The notes under the pieces were generated by a model. It did not search any database. It worked only from the letters and a program-made list of their open reading frames with translations, and was not told where the DNA came from. A program made the position numbers and the translations under genes. From Pegoplata infirma (Eukaryota > Arthropoda > Insecta > Diptera > Anthomyiidae): DNA of 64,000 nucleotides. Of the stretch, positions 33,615 to 43,990 are shown piece after piece; the first letter of the stretch is position 1; every line of letters begins with the position of its first letter. The stretch spans positions 89,093,904 to 89,157,903 of the forward strand of contig OY992538.1 in the NCBI GenBank assembly GCA_963921195.1. The letters run 5' to 3'.

Positions 33615-36232
33615 ACACTCAAAATAATAACTCTGGTAAGTTACAGAAAAACTCTGCTAATTTAACAGAGTTCACCGTACTTTTCCAGCTAGCAACATTT
33701 GTTGGTAATTTTACTAAAAAACTCTGTAAAATGATTTTTACAAAAAAAAAAACTGTTAATTTACAGACTTTATAGTAAAATATTGGTTAAATATTAGCGT
33801 TTTTTGACAGAAAAAAACTCTGTTTTTTTTTACTATAAAACTCTGTAAAATGTTTTGGACAAAAAAACTGTTAATTTAAAGAGTCTCTAGTAAAATATTG
33901 GCTAAATAAAGCACCATTTAGCAAAGAAAAACTCTGTTAAAATACATATATTTGTAAAATGTATTTGATGCAACCAAAATTTTGTAGAAAAAACTCTGTA
34001 GTTGAATGCAGTTTATTTTGGAATTTTCTTTTTTAAGTTTTCTGTGAAATTAATGTTTAAAATACAGACAAAACTTAGTTTTTGGTTACAAAAAATATAA
34101 AGTACTAGCTGACCTGGTCCGCGTTGCTGGCCCTAAGAAAACATAGATTTTTTTTTATTGCATCTCGATCTTAATATGGACTGTGTCCATAAGGAGCCTT
34201 TAGTTCCACATTCGGTTAGCACTATCTATAGAGAAATCTATTGAAAAACAGACAGACGCAACGTTAATTATAGAGTGTTATTTTACGCATTCTTATCGAA
34301 TCGTGGCCTTTATTTTAGCTAAACTTCCAAGTTGCGTCCTCGGTAAGTAATGTCTATACTGAAAATTTCAATGAAATCGGTTTAGCCGTTTTTGAGTGAT
34401 TGCGGAAGTCGAAGAACTAACTTTTATTAAATAAAAAAAGGGAGTGACATTTTTTACCCCTATGCCGAATCGCGCTCTAGCATGAACTATAGTTCCCGCT
34501 CGGTTAGTACTATCAGTTGTAAAAGATAAATTAACGTTGAGTATAGCATAAACTTACTCCTCTTTGTCGAATCGAGTTCTTATATGTCACGTAGTTCCAC
34601 CCTATTTTAGCACTATCTTTGCAGGAAATTTCATTAGGATCGGCTTAGTCGTTTTTGCTTGATTACGGAAGTGGCAGGAATATATTATTTTTTTAACAAA
34701 TGCTCAGGGGATCTCCCCTATAAATGAAATTTATTGTGTTTTTGCGCCTTTTTACATTATATGGCCTACATATGCAATTGATTAGCACTATATTGATTAA
34801 AAACGCCAAGAGAATCGGTTCAAATGTTTTTGCGTAATTGCGATCGTAGTGTAACATGGCCTATAGTTCCGCACTCCGTTGGTACTGTCAGTGCTAAAAA
34901 TTTAATTAAAATCGAATCAGCCGTTTTCTTTTATTATTGCAAAGCATGCAGAAATATTTTCAACTCAATACAAAGGGCCATGTTTTTTTATTCCCTTTGT
35001 CCGATAACGCTCTAATTTGGTACGTAGTAAGTACTCGATTAGTAATATCTTTGTTTTAAATTTCATCAAAATCGGTTTATTAATTTTTTATATACAGATG
35101 TCAAAAGTGGTGGAATATAAAAAATCGATTTTGACACGCCCCTACGCCCACAGACTTAGGATCAAAAATCTGAGAGCACAGTGCTACTCTCAAGGCAATT
35201 CTTAATATTCTCTGAAGATCACATTAATATCGGTCAAGTCGTTTTCGCGTCCATAAGGAACATACAGAGAGCCGTTTTTGCATTATTGCAAAGCTTGCAG
35301 AAATAACTTCCAATTCAATACAAAGGGGTATGGCACTACGCTCCTTTGTCCGATCACGCTCAAATTTGGCACATAGTTAGTACTCGGTTAGTATTATCTT
35401 TGGTTTGAATTTCATCAAAATCGGTCCATCCGTTTTTTATATATTGATGTCATTAGTCGTGCAATGTGAAAATTCGATTTTGCCACGCCCCTTCGCCCAC
35501 AGGCAGAAAATCAAAAATCTGACCGCACAGTGTTACTCCCCAGGCTATTCTGAATATTCCCTGAAAATTCCATCAAGATCGGTCCAGCCGTTTTCGAGTC
35601 CATAAGGAACATACATATAGCCGTTTTTTTTCATTATTGAAATAACTTTCAATTCAATACAAATTTGCATGGCATTTTACGCTACTTTGTCCGATAACGC
35701 TCAAATTTGGCACATAGTGAGTACTCAGTTAGTACTACCTTTGATATAAATTTCATCAAAATCGGTCCATCCGTTTTATATATATAGATGTCATAAGTGG
35801 TGGAATGCAAAAATTGGATTTTGCCACGCCCCTCCGCCCACAGACGGAAAATCAAAAATCCGACTTGACAGTGTTACTCGCCAGGCTATTCTGAATATTT
35901 TCTGAAAATTTCATCAAGATCGGTCCAGCCGTTTTCGAGTCCATACGGAACATACATACATACATACATACCCACATACATACACACATCCATTTTTATA
36001 TATATAGATTTTGCTAAAATCTGTATTTTTGCAGAAATATCTGTTAATTGTCTGTAAAATAAAGATTACAAGGTTAAAAGTAACATAACAGATAAAACTT
36101 TGTTTTTTGTCACAAAAAATTCAAAGTATTTTCTTTAAATCTGTATTTTGACAGAAAACTCTGTCAAACATCTGTTGAATTGAGATTACAGTCATTTTAC
36201 AATGTTTTTTACAGAGTTTTTATCTTAAGTGT
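33615..36232. mobile_element. Element with ACACTCAAAA / TTAAGTGT ends inside N1 copy E
   Basis: The left end ACACTCAAAATAATAACTCTG and right end CAGAGTTTTTATCTTAAGTGT are imperfect inverses. Its own sequence has many 'gttaatttacaga' and 'aaaactctgtaaaat' words. It is split by the retroposon-like insertion at 34094-36012. It shares the ACACTYAAAA terminus with several unrelated MITEs here. Confidence 0.6.
34094..36012 (+). mobile_element. Retroposon-like repeat with tandem subunits and TATATAGAT tail
   Basis: Starts 'ctagctgacctggtccgcgt' and ends in (CATA)n and 'tatatatatagat', the start and tail style of a widespread insect repeat class. Four to five diverged units (near 34320, 34600, 35040, 35400, 35760) each contain 'atttcatcaaaatcggtcca' and 'ccgttttcgagtccataa'; later units also share 'gccacgcccc.tcgcccacag'. 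Short frames are not conserved in phase. No reverse transcriptase is present. Confidence 0.65.
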
Positions 36233-36463
36233 AAGAACAAATCAGAAAAAACAAAAAATTAATCAGAAAAATGCAGATATATTCAGAAAAAATCACAAAA
36301 TTCAGAAAGAAAAACAACTAGAAAATTTAGAAAAATCTGAATATATAAATTTTTTTTTTTATTTATAATTAAATAAAAAAGGATAAAGAATTAATGCAAA
36401 CAAATTTTTCCCTAACAAAAAGAAATTTACAAGCTAAAAAAAAACTAAATAAAAAAAAAAAGT

Positions 36464-36537
36464 TAACAGATCACGGGATTCGATCAGCGAACCTTCTGTT
36501 TTCCAGTCTGGCTCACTTCACCAAGGCCACCGTAGCT
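36464..36537 (-). other. tRNA-like segment inside N1 copy E
   Basis: Minus strand: 'ggtggccttggtgaagtgag' (A-box-like) and GATCGAATCCCG (B-box-like). Best preserved of the N1 tRNA-like segments. It cannot be closed into a cloverleaf. Confidence 0.55.
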
Positions 36538-36589
36538 TGCTTGAATAATGATTTAAATTTTTATATTTTGATTTAAATAAGAGAAACCT

Positions 36590-38095
36590 CTGCAAAACAC
36601 CGCCAATCGCTATATTTGAAGCGTCTACTGTTAAAGTCAGTTTTGCTGCATTATTGAAATGATTCAATAAAACCCGTGATGCAAAACATTCCTTTATACG
36701 TTCAAATGCATTAAGCGCTTCCTCAGTCCATGTTAAAACTTTGATCTTTTTCTTTAGAGTGTCGGTCACCATTTCATGAATAGGGCTAGTAAATTCTGCT
36801 AGTTTTGGTATATACCTATGATAATAATTTACCATACCCACAAATTTTTGAATTTGTTTAATTGTCTTTGGACATTCAAAGTTCCGAATCGCAGAGACTT
36901 TTTCATCAGATGGCCGAATTCCCATGCTGGATATATTATGACCAAGAAAATCTATGCTTGGAACACCGAAGGAACATTTTCCAGGTTTAATGTTCAAACC
37001 GTATTTTTCCAAGCGTTCAAAAACTAATTTAAGATGATGTAAGTGTTGCTCTTCATTTTCACTAAAAATCAGTACATCATCTATGTATGAAAAAACAAAA
37101 TCTAGCCCATTTAAAACTTCGTTTATAAATCTTTGGAACGTTTGTGCCGCATTCCTAAGTCCAAATGGCATACGAGTAAATTCGAACATTCCGAATGGTG
37201 TGGTAATAGCGGTCTTGTAAATGTCTTCTTCTGCCATTGGGATTTGGTGATATGCACGTACCAGATCTAACTTTGAAAATATTAGTTTATTTCTCATATT
37301 CATGTTCAAATCATGGATGTGTGGTAATGGATATCGGTCAGGTACTGTAACTACATTTAAACGTCTGAAGTCCCCGCAGGGACGCCAATCATTCGGATCT
37401 TTTTTTGCTACTAAATGTAAAGCGGAAGCTACACTCGAATCAGACGGTCTACATATCCCAGATTGAACTAAGAAATCAAATTCAGTTTTCGCAACTTTAT
37501 ATTTGACTGGGTCCAAACGTCGTGGTCGGGTGAAGGGAAGTGGTCCTTCAGTAACTAATTTATGTACCGTAGAGTGTTTAACGGGTTTTGTATAATCTGG
37601 TTCAGATATTAGGGAAGGGTATTGTTTTAATAAACGAGTGTATTGATTTTCCACTGAAAATAATTTAGGTAACGGAGTTTTACAATGATGTGATATTGCA
37701 TTTACGGATAATTTGGTAAGCGGGTCTATTAAACGTTTATGTTTTACATCTATTAATAGACCATACTTAGAAAGAAAGTCGGCTCCTATAATTGGTTTAG
37801 AAATATCTGCTATTATAAAAATAAAGGGAAATTCGCGTCGTAATCCTAAATCCACATTTAATAATTTTTTCCCAAAAGTAGAGATGTTAGAACCGTTTGC
37901 AGCAGTTAAAATGATATCCGAAACATTGTTACCGTTCTTGAATTTTGATGAGGGCAAGACTGAAATTTCTGCCCCACTGTCAATTAAAAATTTTAAGTTG
38001 TTACTTTTATCAAAGACGAAAAGACGACGAGATGAATAATCAATATTTCCATTGTTTGTCGCCGCAACAATGGAAGATTTTAGTTTGTCGATTCT
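36590..38095 (-). pseudogene. pol: Truncated pol: protease, reverse transcriptase, start of RNase H
   Basis: The reading frame runs without a stop from about 38095 to the right-hand junction. Protease: '[13 protein letters not shown]' with the catalytic DSG near 37975, then the flap region and '[15 protein letters not shown]'. RT (counting from the Met at 37957): '[15 protein letters not shown]' at 227-241, '[15 protein letters not shown]' at 253-267, the catalytic YIDDVLIF at 291-298, and 'FLGH' at 337-340. RNase H begins 'LTVDASN' at about 442-448 and breaks off after 'GGVLQ' (456); the last 23 codons belong to the flanking N1 DNA. The protease frame is -1 relative to gag, consistent with frameshifted Gag-Pol. 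All RT catalytic residues seen are intact, so truncation looks recent, but the fragment cannot encode a working element. Confidence 0.85.
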
Positions 38096-38422
38096 TGATT
38101 GGAATTAGAAAATGAACATGGCTGTTCACATTTTCTTGCCTGATTACCATATCGATAGTGAAACCGACATAACCAGTTTTCATTCAAAGAACGACCACGA
38201 GAACGTGAATTACTTCTACCAAATCGTCTAAATTGCGGACGTGACTCACGATTTTGCAGTTCCCTCTTGAGGGAATTAACTTCTAGAGTTAACTTACCTA
38301 TATTATCACACAAGGAACGAGTTAAATTCTCTACCACTCGTTCAAAATTAGCAGATTCAGAAGGTTGATTAACGCTACAAACTTCCGCACTATAAATAAC
38401 CTCCCACAGCTTATCAGCTAGA
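38080..38422 (-). pseudogene. gag: C-terminal Gag fragment with CHCC zinc-knuckle-like motif
   Basis: Starts inside the protein at 'LADKLWEV', a stretch typical of the end of the capsid domain in arthropod Ty3/gypsy Gag. It continues through an Arg/Ser-rich linker and then C-x2-H-x9-C-x3-C (the 'WLCRFHYRYG...KCEQPC' segment). This CHCC arrangement, in place of CCHC, is characteristic of the CsRn1 clade. The frame ends at the stop around 38080 and overlaps the start of the protease frame by about 16 bases in the -1 register. The Met at 38427 arises at the junction and is not a real start. Confidence 0.75.
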
Positions 38423-38553
38423 TACATATTCGATTTTCAAATATACTGGTTAGTATTGCCATGTGGTAATATTTTATTGGAAAAAATTTGCGATGATGGT
38501 TACAAATCTAATTGGAAATGCTATATTTGGTATGGCAATACTGCGTTAATCGA

Positions 38554-38580
38554 GTGACATCTAGTGCCGCTAGGTGTCAC
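38554..38580. other. Hairpin near N1 3' end
   Basis: GTGACATCTAGTG pairs with CGCTAGGTGTCAC through G-T wobbles around a tiny loop. The homologous site near 50656 reads 'gacacctagcgccgctac', and in the other copies one arm has decayed. A stem-loop before the 3' end is a normal part of Helitron and Helentron ends. Confidence 0.6.
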
Positions 38581-38865
38581 TACCAGAAAGAACTATGTGT
38601 ATTTTTTATTTTATTTATTAATTTTAAATTATTGTCAAAGTTTACGGTTGTAATAAAATGAAAACTATAATTCTTATTTTCTTTTTTGTTTAATCGTTAG
38701 CTTATATAGCCAAACTGAGGTGGCGTCCTGCAACTTTTTTAAAATTAGACCCCAGCCTAAAAACATTATCATGTTAAAACTTAATTTTTTAAAACTTTGG
38801 TCGCTGGTTGCCGACTGAAGATGCTCTTGCAAAGTTTAGATTTAACGGGACGCCCTAATGTGCAC

Positions 38866-39800
38866 TTCAAAACATATAAAGGGGTAGTAGGAATGGGGGG
38901 GGGATTACAATATATTAAGAAAGGCAAATATAATAATTCACTGTTGCTATGTAAAGAGATATTCAGTCAAACACACACACACGGACAGACTGTTAGTAAC
39001 GCACAAATACTTACACATTAATAACAAAATTTTGTAAATATGAGTCATGCTTTTAGATTAATTTGGCAAATAATCTAAAAATATTAAATAACTTTCGTAA
39101 CGTTTTAAGCAACGTTTTTTTTTTTTATTTATTTTTATTTTTTCATCGAATTTTGTTGACATTGTTGAATACTAAACACCCCCCAAACATGAGCAACATT
39201 TTTAAACATTTACATGCTGTATTCGACTATGTCTGTGTGTGCGTGTGTTTCTATATGTACGTATGTCATTTAAGGGTGTAGATGATTATATTGTTTAAAA
39301 AACAAAAAATGAAAATGAATAAAAAAAAAAGAACAAGAACTAAAACAAGAGCATCAAAAGTGGGCGTTTGTATGACAATGCACGTTATAATTCTAAACGG
39401 AATTAAACTATGGTCTAATAGAAAACAAAATGTGGATAGAAACTTATTTGAAGATAACGGGATGTCAATACCAGAAAAAAAACAAATTCGGATATGCCGA
39501 ATCTTCCAACATACATAGAACCAAATAGAAACAATAACATTGACAGAAACTATTCTGGGTGGGGAAAAGTGAAAGCGGAGGCACCGGGACTTTCGGGAAG
39601 CTTTGAATGTCTCAGAATCTACGACTTTGATAAAAGAAAAATGTTTAGAATCTGTAGCCCGTACCATAGAAAAATAAAATTTAACAAAAGTTTTATTTTA
39701 AGTTTGAAATTTTCTATACATTTTTCGAAAGACGATTTTAAAAACAAAAACAATTTGTATGGAAATAAAATTAATTGCATGAATATTACTCATTCGACAC
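38866..39800. other. A+T-rich DNA with short simple repeats
   Basis: A G run near 38897, (CA)n at 38971-38982, (GT)n near 39232-39250, and traces of the CTATAG minisatellite at 39600-39670. Overlapping frames on both strands (39266-39667) are compositional. It may contain host intergenic DNA. No gene is supported. Confidence 0.4.
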
Positions 39801-40317
39801 GTTAAAACAAGAAAATACAAGCAAATTACAAAATTGTTACGAAATTTAAAATTCAAATGCAATTTTCTCGAAAAAACGAAAAATACATTTCTGATTTTTT
39901 TTGTGTGGATGGACAAACATCTTAACTTTAAAAAAAAATTTAAAAAATAGAAAAAAAAGTGGCCGGATTTTTGATAAATTGACTTTTTTAAAAAATGGAA
40001 AATTTCAGAACGGGTTCTGCAAATTTTTCAAGGAAAAAAAATTTATTCGATAGCCCATACGAAACTATATAAGAATGTAAATTTTTAAGATTGTGGTGCA
40101 TTCCGTTTTAATGTGATAAATATTTAATCAAGGCAACTCGCCACAAATTTGACCATTTTTCCAATATTTGACCACGCCTCCTAAGCCCAGTTTTTGAAAA
40201 ATTGAAAAACCGAAAACGCAATTTTCTAAGTTCCATATAGGGCTATCCATACAAGCTATTCAGAAGCTTATGGTACACGTGTTTTTTTTCGCTGGATATT
40301 TGGTGTGGAATGCCTCA
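39801..40317 (+). repeat. Solo arm of a foldback element (arm copy 2)
   Basis: Near-identical to 3075-3593, ending GGAATGCCTCA. The upstream 'gaatattactcattcgaca' matches the loop of the full element at 32530-32575, so this copy lost one arm close to the loop. Confidence 0.7.
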
Positions 40318-41050
40318 CATATTGCTAAAATTTCACACATGCTTTCCTTTTAAATATATTAAACAGTTTTTGAATGAAAACCATGAGTTTTGGACAAAGA
40401 AACATGATTTGACTGCATCATTATTGCGCATAAATCAGCGCTGCAAAGAATGCTTCAATCATAACACCTTTAACACATTTTGAATGAAAAAATGCCGCAG
40501 AGTTTTGTACTCTTGCCCAAAATATTAAATCATGATAATGTTTTATTCAATAAAAAGTTGTTACGAATAAACATCACATATTTCCAAAAACGATATTTTC
40601 TCAGAAAAAAATAACTCCAAGAAATTTCTTAAATACACTTGCAGGATTTATTCAATATTCAGAAAAAAAAATTAAAAACTAAGAAAAAATCCAGACAAAA
40701 CAAAAAATTAGTCAAAAAAATGCAGATAAATTCAGAAAAATCACAAAATTTAAAACAAAAACTACTGGAAAATTTAGAGAAACCTGAATATGTAACATTT
40801 TAACTGATTTATAAGATTCTAATTATTTTTTTTTATTATTTTAATAAGCTTTTATTTATTCCTTTTTTTTATTCAAATCAAATAGTCTTTTAATTTTAAA
40901 TTATACTAAACAATGACCAATACTTAAAACAATACCTTTTTCTAACTTTTTTTTAAAATTTAATAAAAAAAATTATAAAGGTTTAAAAAAAATTTGGTCT
41001 TAACAAAAAAAAAATAAACAATCTAAAAAAAACGAAATTTAAAAAAATAA

Positions 41051-41120
41051 GTTGACTGATCACGGAGACGATCCCCGGACCCACTGTTTCCGAGTCTGAC
41101 ACACTTCAGCTAGGCTACCG
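41051..41120 (-). other. tRNA-like segment inside N1 copy F
   Basis: Minus strand: CGGTAGCCTAGCTGAAGTG (A-box-like) and GGGGATCGTCTCCG (degraded B box). Equivalent to 52301-52370 in copy G. Confidence 0.5.
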
Positions 41121-41202
41121 CATAATATTTAAATGCCAACATAAACAGTGTTTTGTTCTTGCTTGTGGTTATCCGACAATATTACAGATACATACTACAA
41201 AA

Positions 41203-43609
41203 TAGAGATGGGCGCGTGAGTGAATTTTGACTTACTCACGCACACGAAATAAAAGTATACCTCACTTACAAAATTGTTTTTTCTGCTTACGTTTACGCAC
41301 GCTCACGTGAGTAGGTAAAATTTTTGTCACGCTCACGAAATAATCGCGCTTACAAAGACTCACGAAAATAAAATAAACTATTCACAAAAAAAGTCATAAC
41401 TCAATTTTTTCCATGTGGTTGTTGTAAACAATCATAAAAAAATTCAAATTTTGTTTGAAAATTTCAAAACAATAAAGACCTGCTACCCACATCGTCTCAA
41501 TATTGACAAATAATTTTAAATTTTGAGACTTTTTGTAATTGTTTTTACAACAAACACAGGGAATATGAGGTTTCAAAATAATAAAATTAGTCATAACCAG
41601 TCATAACTGAGAATAGGCCTGTAAATTTTATTTGACTTTATGTAAAATTCTTGTACAAAAGGTATTTAATTTCCTAAAATTAATCATAAAAGCTTATTTT
41701 AATCACAATTTTGTATTAGTTACCCTTTAAATTCAATATGATGACGATTTTCTTACTACACCATTTACAGATGTAATTCGAAAAAGATCAATTGTAATTT
41801 GAAGATCCTATTTGTAATTCGAAGATTCCATTTGTAATTCGAAGATTCCATTTGTAATTCGAAGATTCCATTTGTAATTAGAATACTCCAATTGTAATTC
41901 GAATATTCCATTTGTAATTCGAAGACTCCAATTGTAATTCGTAAATGATCAATTGTAATTCGTAAAAGATCAATTGTAATTCGTAAAAGATCAATTATAA
42001 TTCGTAAAAGATCAATTGTAATTCGTAAAAGATCAATTGTAATTCGAAAAAGATCAATTGTAATTCGTAAAAGATCAATTGTAATTCGTAAAAGATCAAT
42101 TGTAATTCGAAGATTCCAATTGTAATTCGTAAAAGATCAATTGTAATTCGAAAAAGATCAATTGTAATTCGAAGATTCCAATTGTAATTCGTAAAAGATC
42201 AATTGTAATTCGAAAAGATCAATTGTAATTCGTAAAAGATCATTTGTAATTCGAAAAAGATCAATTGTAATTCGTAAAAGATCAATTGTAATTCGTAAAA
42301 GATCAATTGTAATTCGAAGATTCCAATTGTAATTCGAAAAACATCAACTGAATTTCCATGGATAATTTACGAATTACAATTGGAATCTTCGAATAACAAT
42401 TGATCTTTTACGAATTACAATTGATCTTTTACGAATTACAATTGATCTTTTTCGAATTACAATTGATCTTTTACGAATTACAATTGATCTTTTTCGAATT
42501 ACAATTGATCTTTTACGAATTACAATTGATCTTTTTAGAATTACAATTGATCTTTTTCGAATTAAAATTGATCTTTTTCAAATTACAATTGATCTTTTTC
42601 GAATTACAATTGATCTTTTACGAATTACAATTAATCTTTTACGAATTACAATTGATCTTTTTCGAATTACAATTGATCTTTTACGAATTACAATTGATCT
42701 TTTTCGAATTACAATTGATCTTTTTCGAATTACAATTGATCTTTTACGAATTACTATTGATCTTTTACGAATTACAATTGATCTTTTTCGAATTAAAATT
42801 GATCTTTTTCAAATTACAATTGATCTTTTTCGAATTACACTTGATCTTTTACGAATTACAATTGATCTTTTACGAATTACAATTGATCTTTTTCGAATTA
42901 CAATTGATCTTTTTCGAATAACAATTGATCTTTTTCGAATTACAATTGATCTTTTACGAATTACAATTAAACTTTTTCGAATTACAATTGATCTTTTTCG
43001 AATTTTACGAATTACAATTGATCTTTTACGAATTACAATTGATCTTTTTCGAATTACAATTGATCTTTTACGAATTACAATTGGAATCTTCGAATTACAA
43101 TTGATCTTTTTTTAATTACAATTGATCTTTTACGAATTACAATTGGAATCTTCGAATTACAATTGATCTTTTACGAATTACAATTGATCTTTTTCGAATT
43201 ACAATTGATCTTTTACGAATTACAATTGATCTTTTACGAATTACAATTGATCTTTTACGAATTACAATTGATCTTTTACGAATTACAATTGGAATCTTCG
43301 AATTACAAATGGAATCTTCGAGTTACAATTGGATTATTCGAATTACAAATGGAATCTTCGAATTACAAATGGAATCTTCGAATTACAAATGGAATCTTCG
43401 AATTACAAATATAATCTTCGAATAACAATTGATCTTTTTCGAATTTCTTCTGTAAATGGTGTAGTTTTCTGTTTTAGACAGCACACAACAATCACGCAAA
43501 CTGACGAAGCCAAAATTACTCACGCAATCTCACGCAAGAAATTTTTTTTTAATCAAGCGTAAATTTCACTCATGATCACGCGTAATCACGTGTCACGTTC
43601 GCATCTCTA
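41203..43609. mobile_element. hAT-type MITE, TAGAGATG ends, 8-bp TSD CTACAAAA (copy 1)
   Basis: TAGAGATG at the left and CATCTCTA at the right, CTACAAAA duplicated perfectly outside (41195-41202, 43610-43617). The subterminal zone is rich in 'actcacg' / 'cgtgagt' words on both sides. Copy 2 at 52453-52898 is 446 bp. This one is longer because of the palindrome at 41759-43461 and another inserted or extra block at about 41378-41630. Confidence 0.9.
41759..43461. mobile_element. 1.7-kb MITE made of 21-bp satellite units in two opposed arrays, TA TSD
   Basis: The ends are CACCATTTACAGA and TCTGTAAATGGTG, with TA outside (41757-41758, 43462-43463). Copy 2 of the host MITE has the empty site 'tattactagttttctg' with a single TA (52749-52750). 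Inside, the left array (about 41770-42345) repeats 'gatcaattgtaattcg' at about 21 bases, and the right array (about 42365-43445) repeats the reverse complement. The right array is nearly twice as long. Units come in two types, 'cgtaaaagatcaattg' and 'cgaagattccaattg', plus 'cgaaaaagatcaattg'. The frames of 173 and 83 residues exist only because 21 is divisible by three. Confidence 0.9.
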
Positions 43610-43990
43610 CTACAAAAAACGAATACTTATAAAATTTCCGCCAGGCGGCGCTTTTTATGTTGTTCTTGCTTGTAGATATTCTATTTTCAAATATACTGGT
43701 TAGTTTTGCGATGATGGTAACTAATCTAATTGGAAATGCGATATTTGGTATGGCAATACTGCGTTAATCAAGTAGCAGCGCCTAGAACTATGTGTTTTTT
43801 TTATTTTATTTATTAATTTTAAATAATTATCGAAGTTTAAGGTTGTAATAAAATGAAAACTGTAATTCTCATTTTCTTTTTTGTGTAATCGTTAGCTTAT
43901 ATAGTCAAACTGAGGTGGCGTCCTGCAACTTTTTTTAAATTAGACCCCAGCCTAAAAACATTATCATGTTAAAAAATTTGAGTACACCAT

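Larger units (their letters stand above)
36590..38422 (-). mobile_element. Ty3/gypsy (CsRn1-like) fragment without LTRs
   Basis: Continuous retrotransposon sequence from the C-terminal part of Gag, through protease and RT, to the start of RNase H. Neither LTR, integrase nor the Gag N-terminus is present. Both junctions are abrupt within N1 copy E: one just after the RNase H 'DASN...GGVLQ' motif, the other in a Gag 'LADK' stretch that overlaps N1 sequence by a few bases. No TSD was found. It may be a truncated insertion or a fragment captured by the Helentron-like N1. Confidence 0.8.
33428..38775 (+). mobile_element. N1 copy E, with nested MITE, retroposon and gypsy fragment
   Basis: It starts TGTCGCAGAGTTTGTACTC and ends CATGTT at 38775. 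Flanks read ...ttgatcaaaaa before and aaaacttaatttttt after, while the left flank itself contains the uninterrupted 'gatcaaaaaacttaattt', so insertion was into a run of A with no long TSD. The 5' CATGATAATGTTTT and 3' AAAACATTATCATG are inverted subterminal repeats, and 38554-38580 is a hairpin near the 3' end. These traits match Helentron-associated (DINE-like) elements, which insert between two identical A/T bases; this classification is an inference. No Rep/helicase is present. Confidence 0.7.
30357..38857. mobile_element. 8.5-kb nested hAT-type element, 8-bp TSD ATGTGCAC
   Basis: Left end TAGGGCGTCCCG at 30357 and right end CGGGACGCCCTA at 38857 are exact inverses, and ATGTGCAC is duplicated perfectly outside (30349-30356, 38858-38865). 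Arms of about 200 bases pair further ('ggttgccgact', 'ccaaaattcctaatttt'). The right arm is split by N1 copy E. Interior insertions: 30761-31697, 32059-32970, 33428-38775 and its contents. With these removed the element is only a few kb and has no transposase frame. Confidence 0.85.
40493..43970 (+). mobile_element. N1 copy F, carrying a hAT-type MITE and a satellite palindrome
   Basis: Starts TGCCGCAGAGTTTTGTACTC, ends CATGTT at 43970. It contains the tRNA-like segment (41051-41120), the TAGAGATG hAT-type MITE (41203-43609) and the standard 3' block. Copy G (51964-52970) carries the same MITE at the same position with the same TSD, so the MITE was in N1 before these two copies separated. Confidence 0.75.

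Noticed and set aside
33428..38775. Canonical plant-type Helitron (5' TC, 3' CTRR)
   Set aside because: The 3' end is CATGTT rather than CTRR, and subterminal inverted repeats are present; a Helentron-type reading fits better.
42400..43414. Frames of 173 and 83 codons made of LIFFELQ heptads
   Set aside because: The 21-bp satellite unit is a multiple of three without stops. The pattern follows the array exactly and has no independent coding signal.
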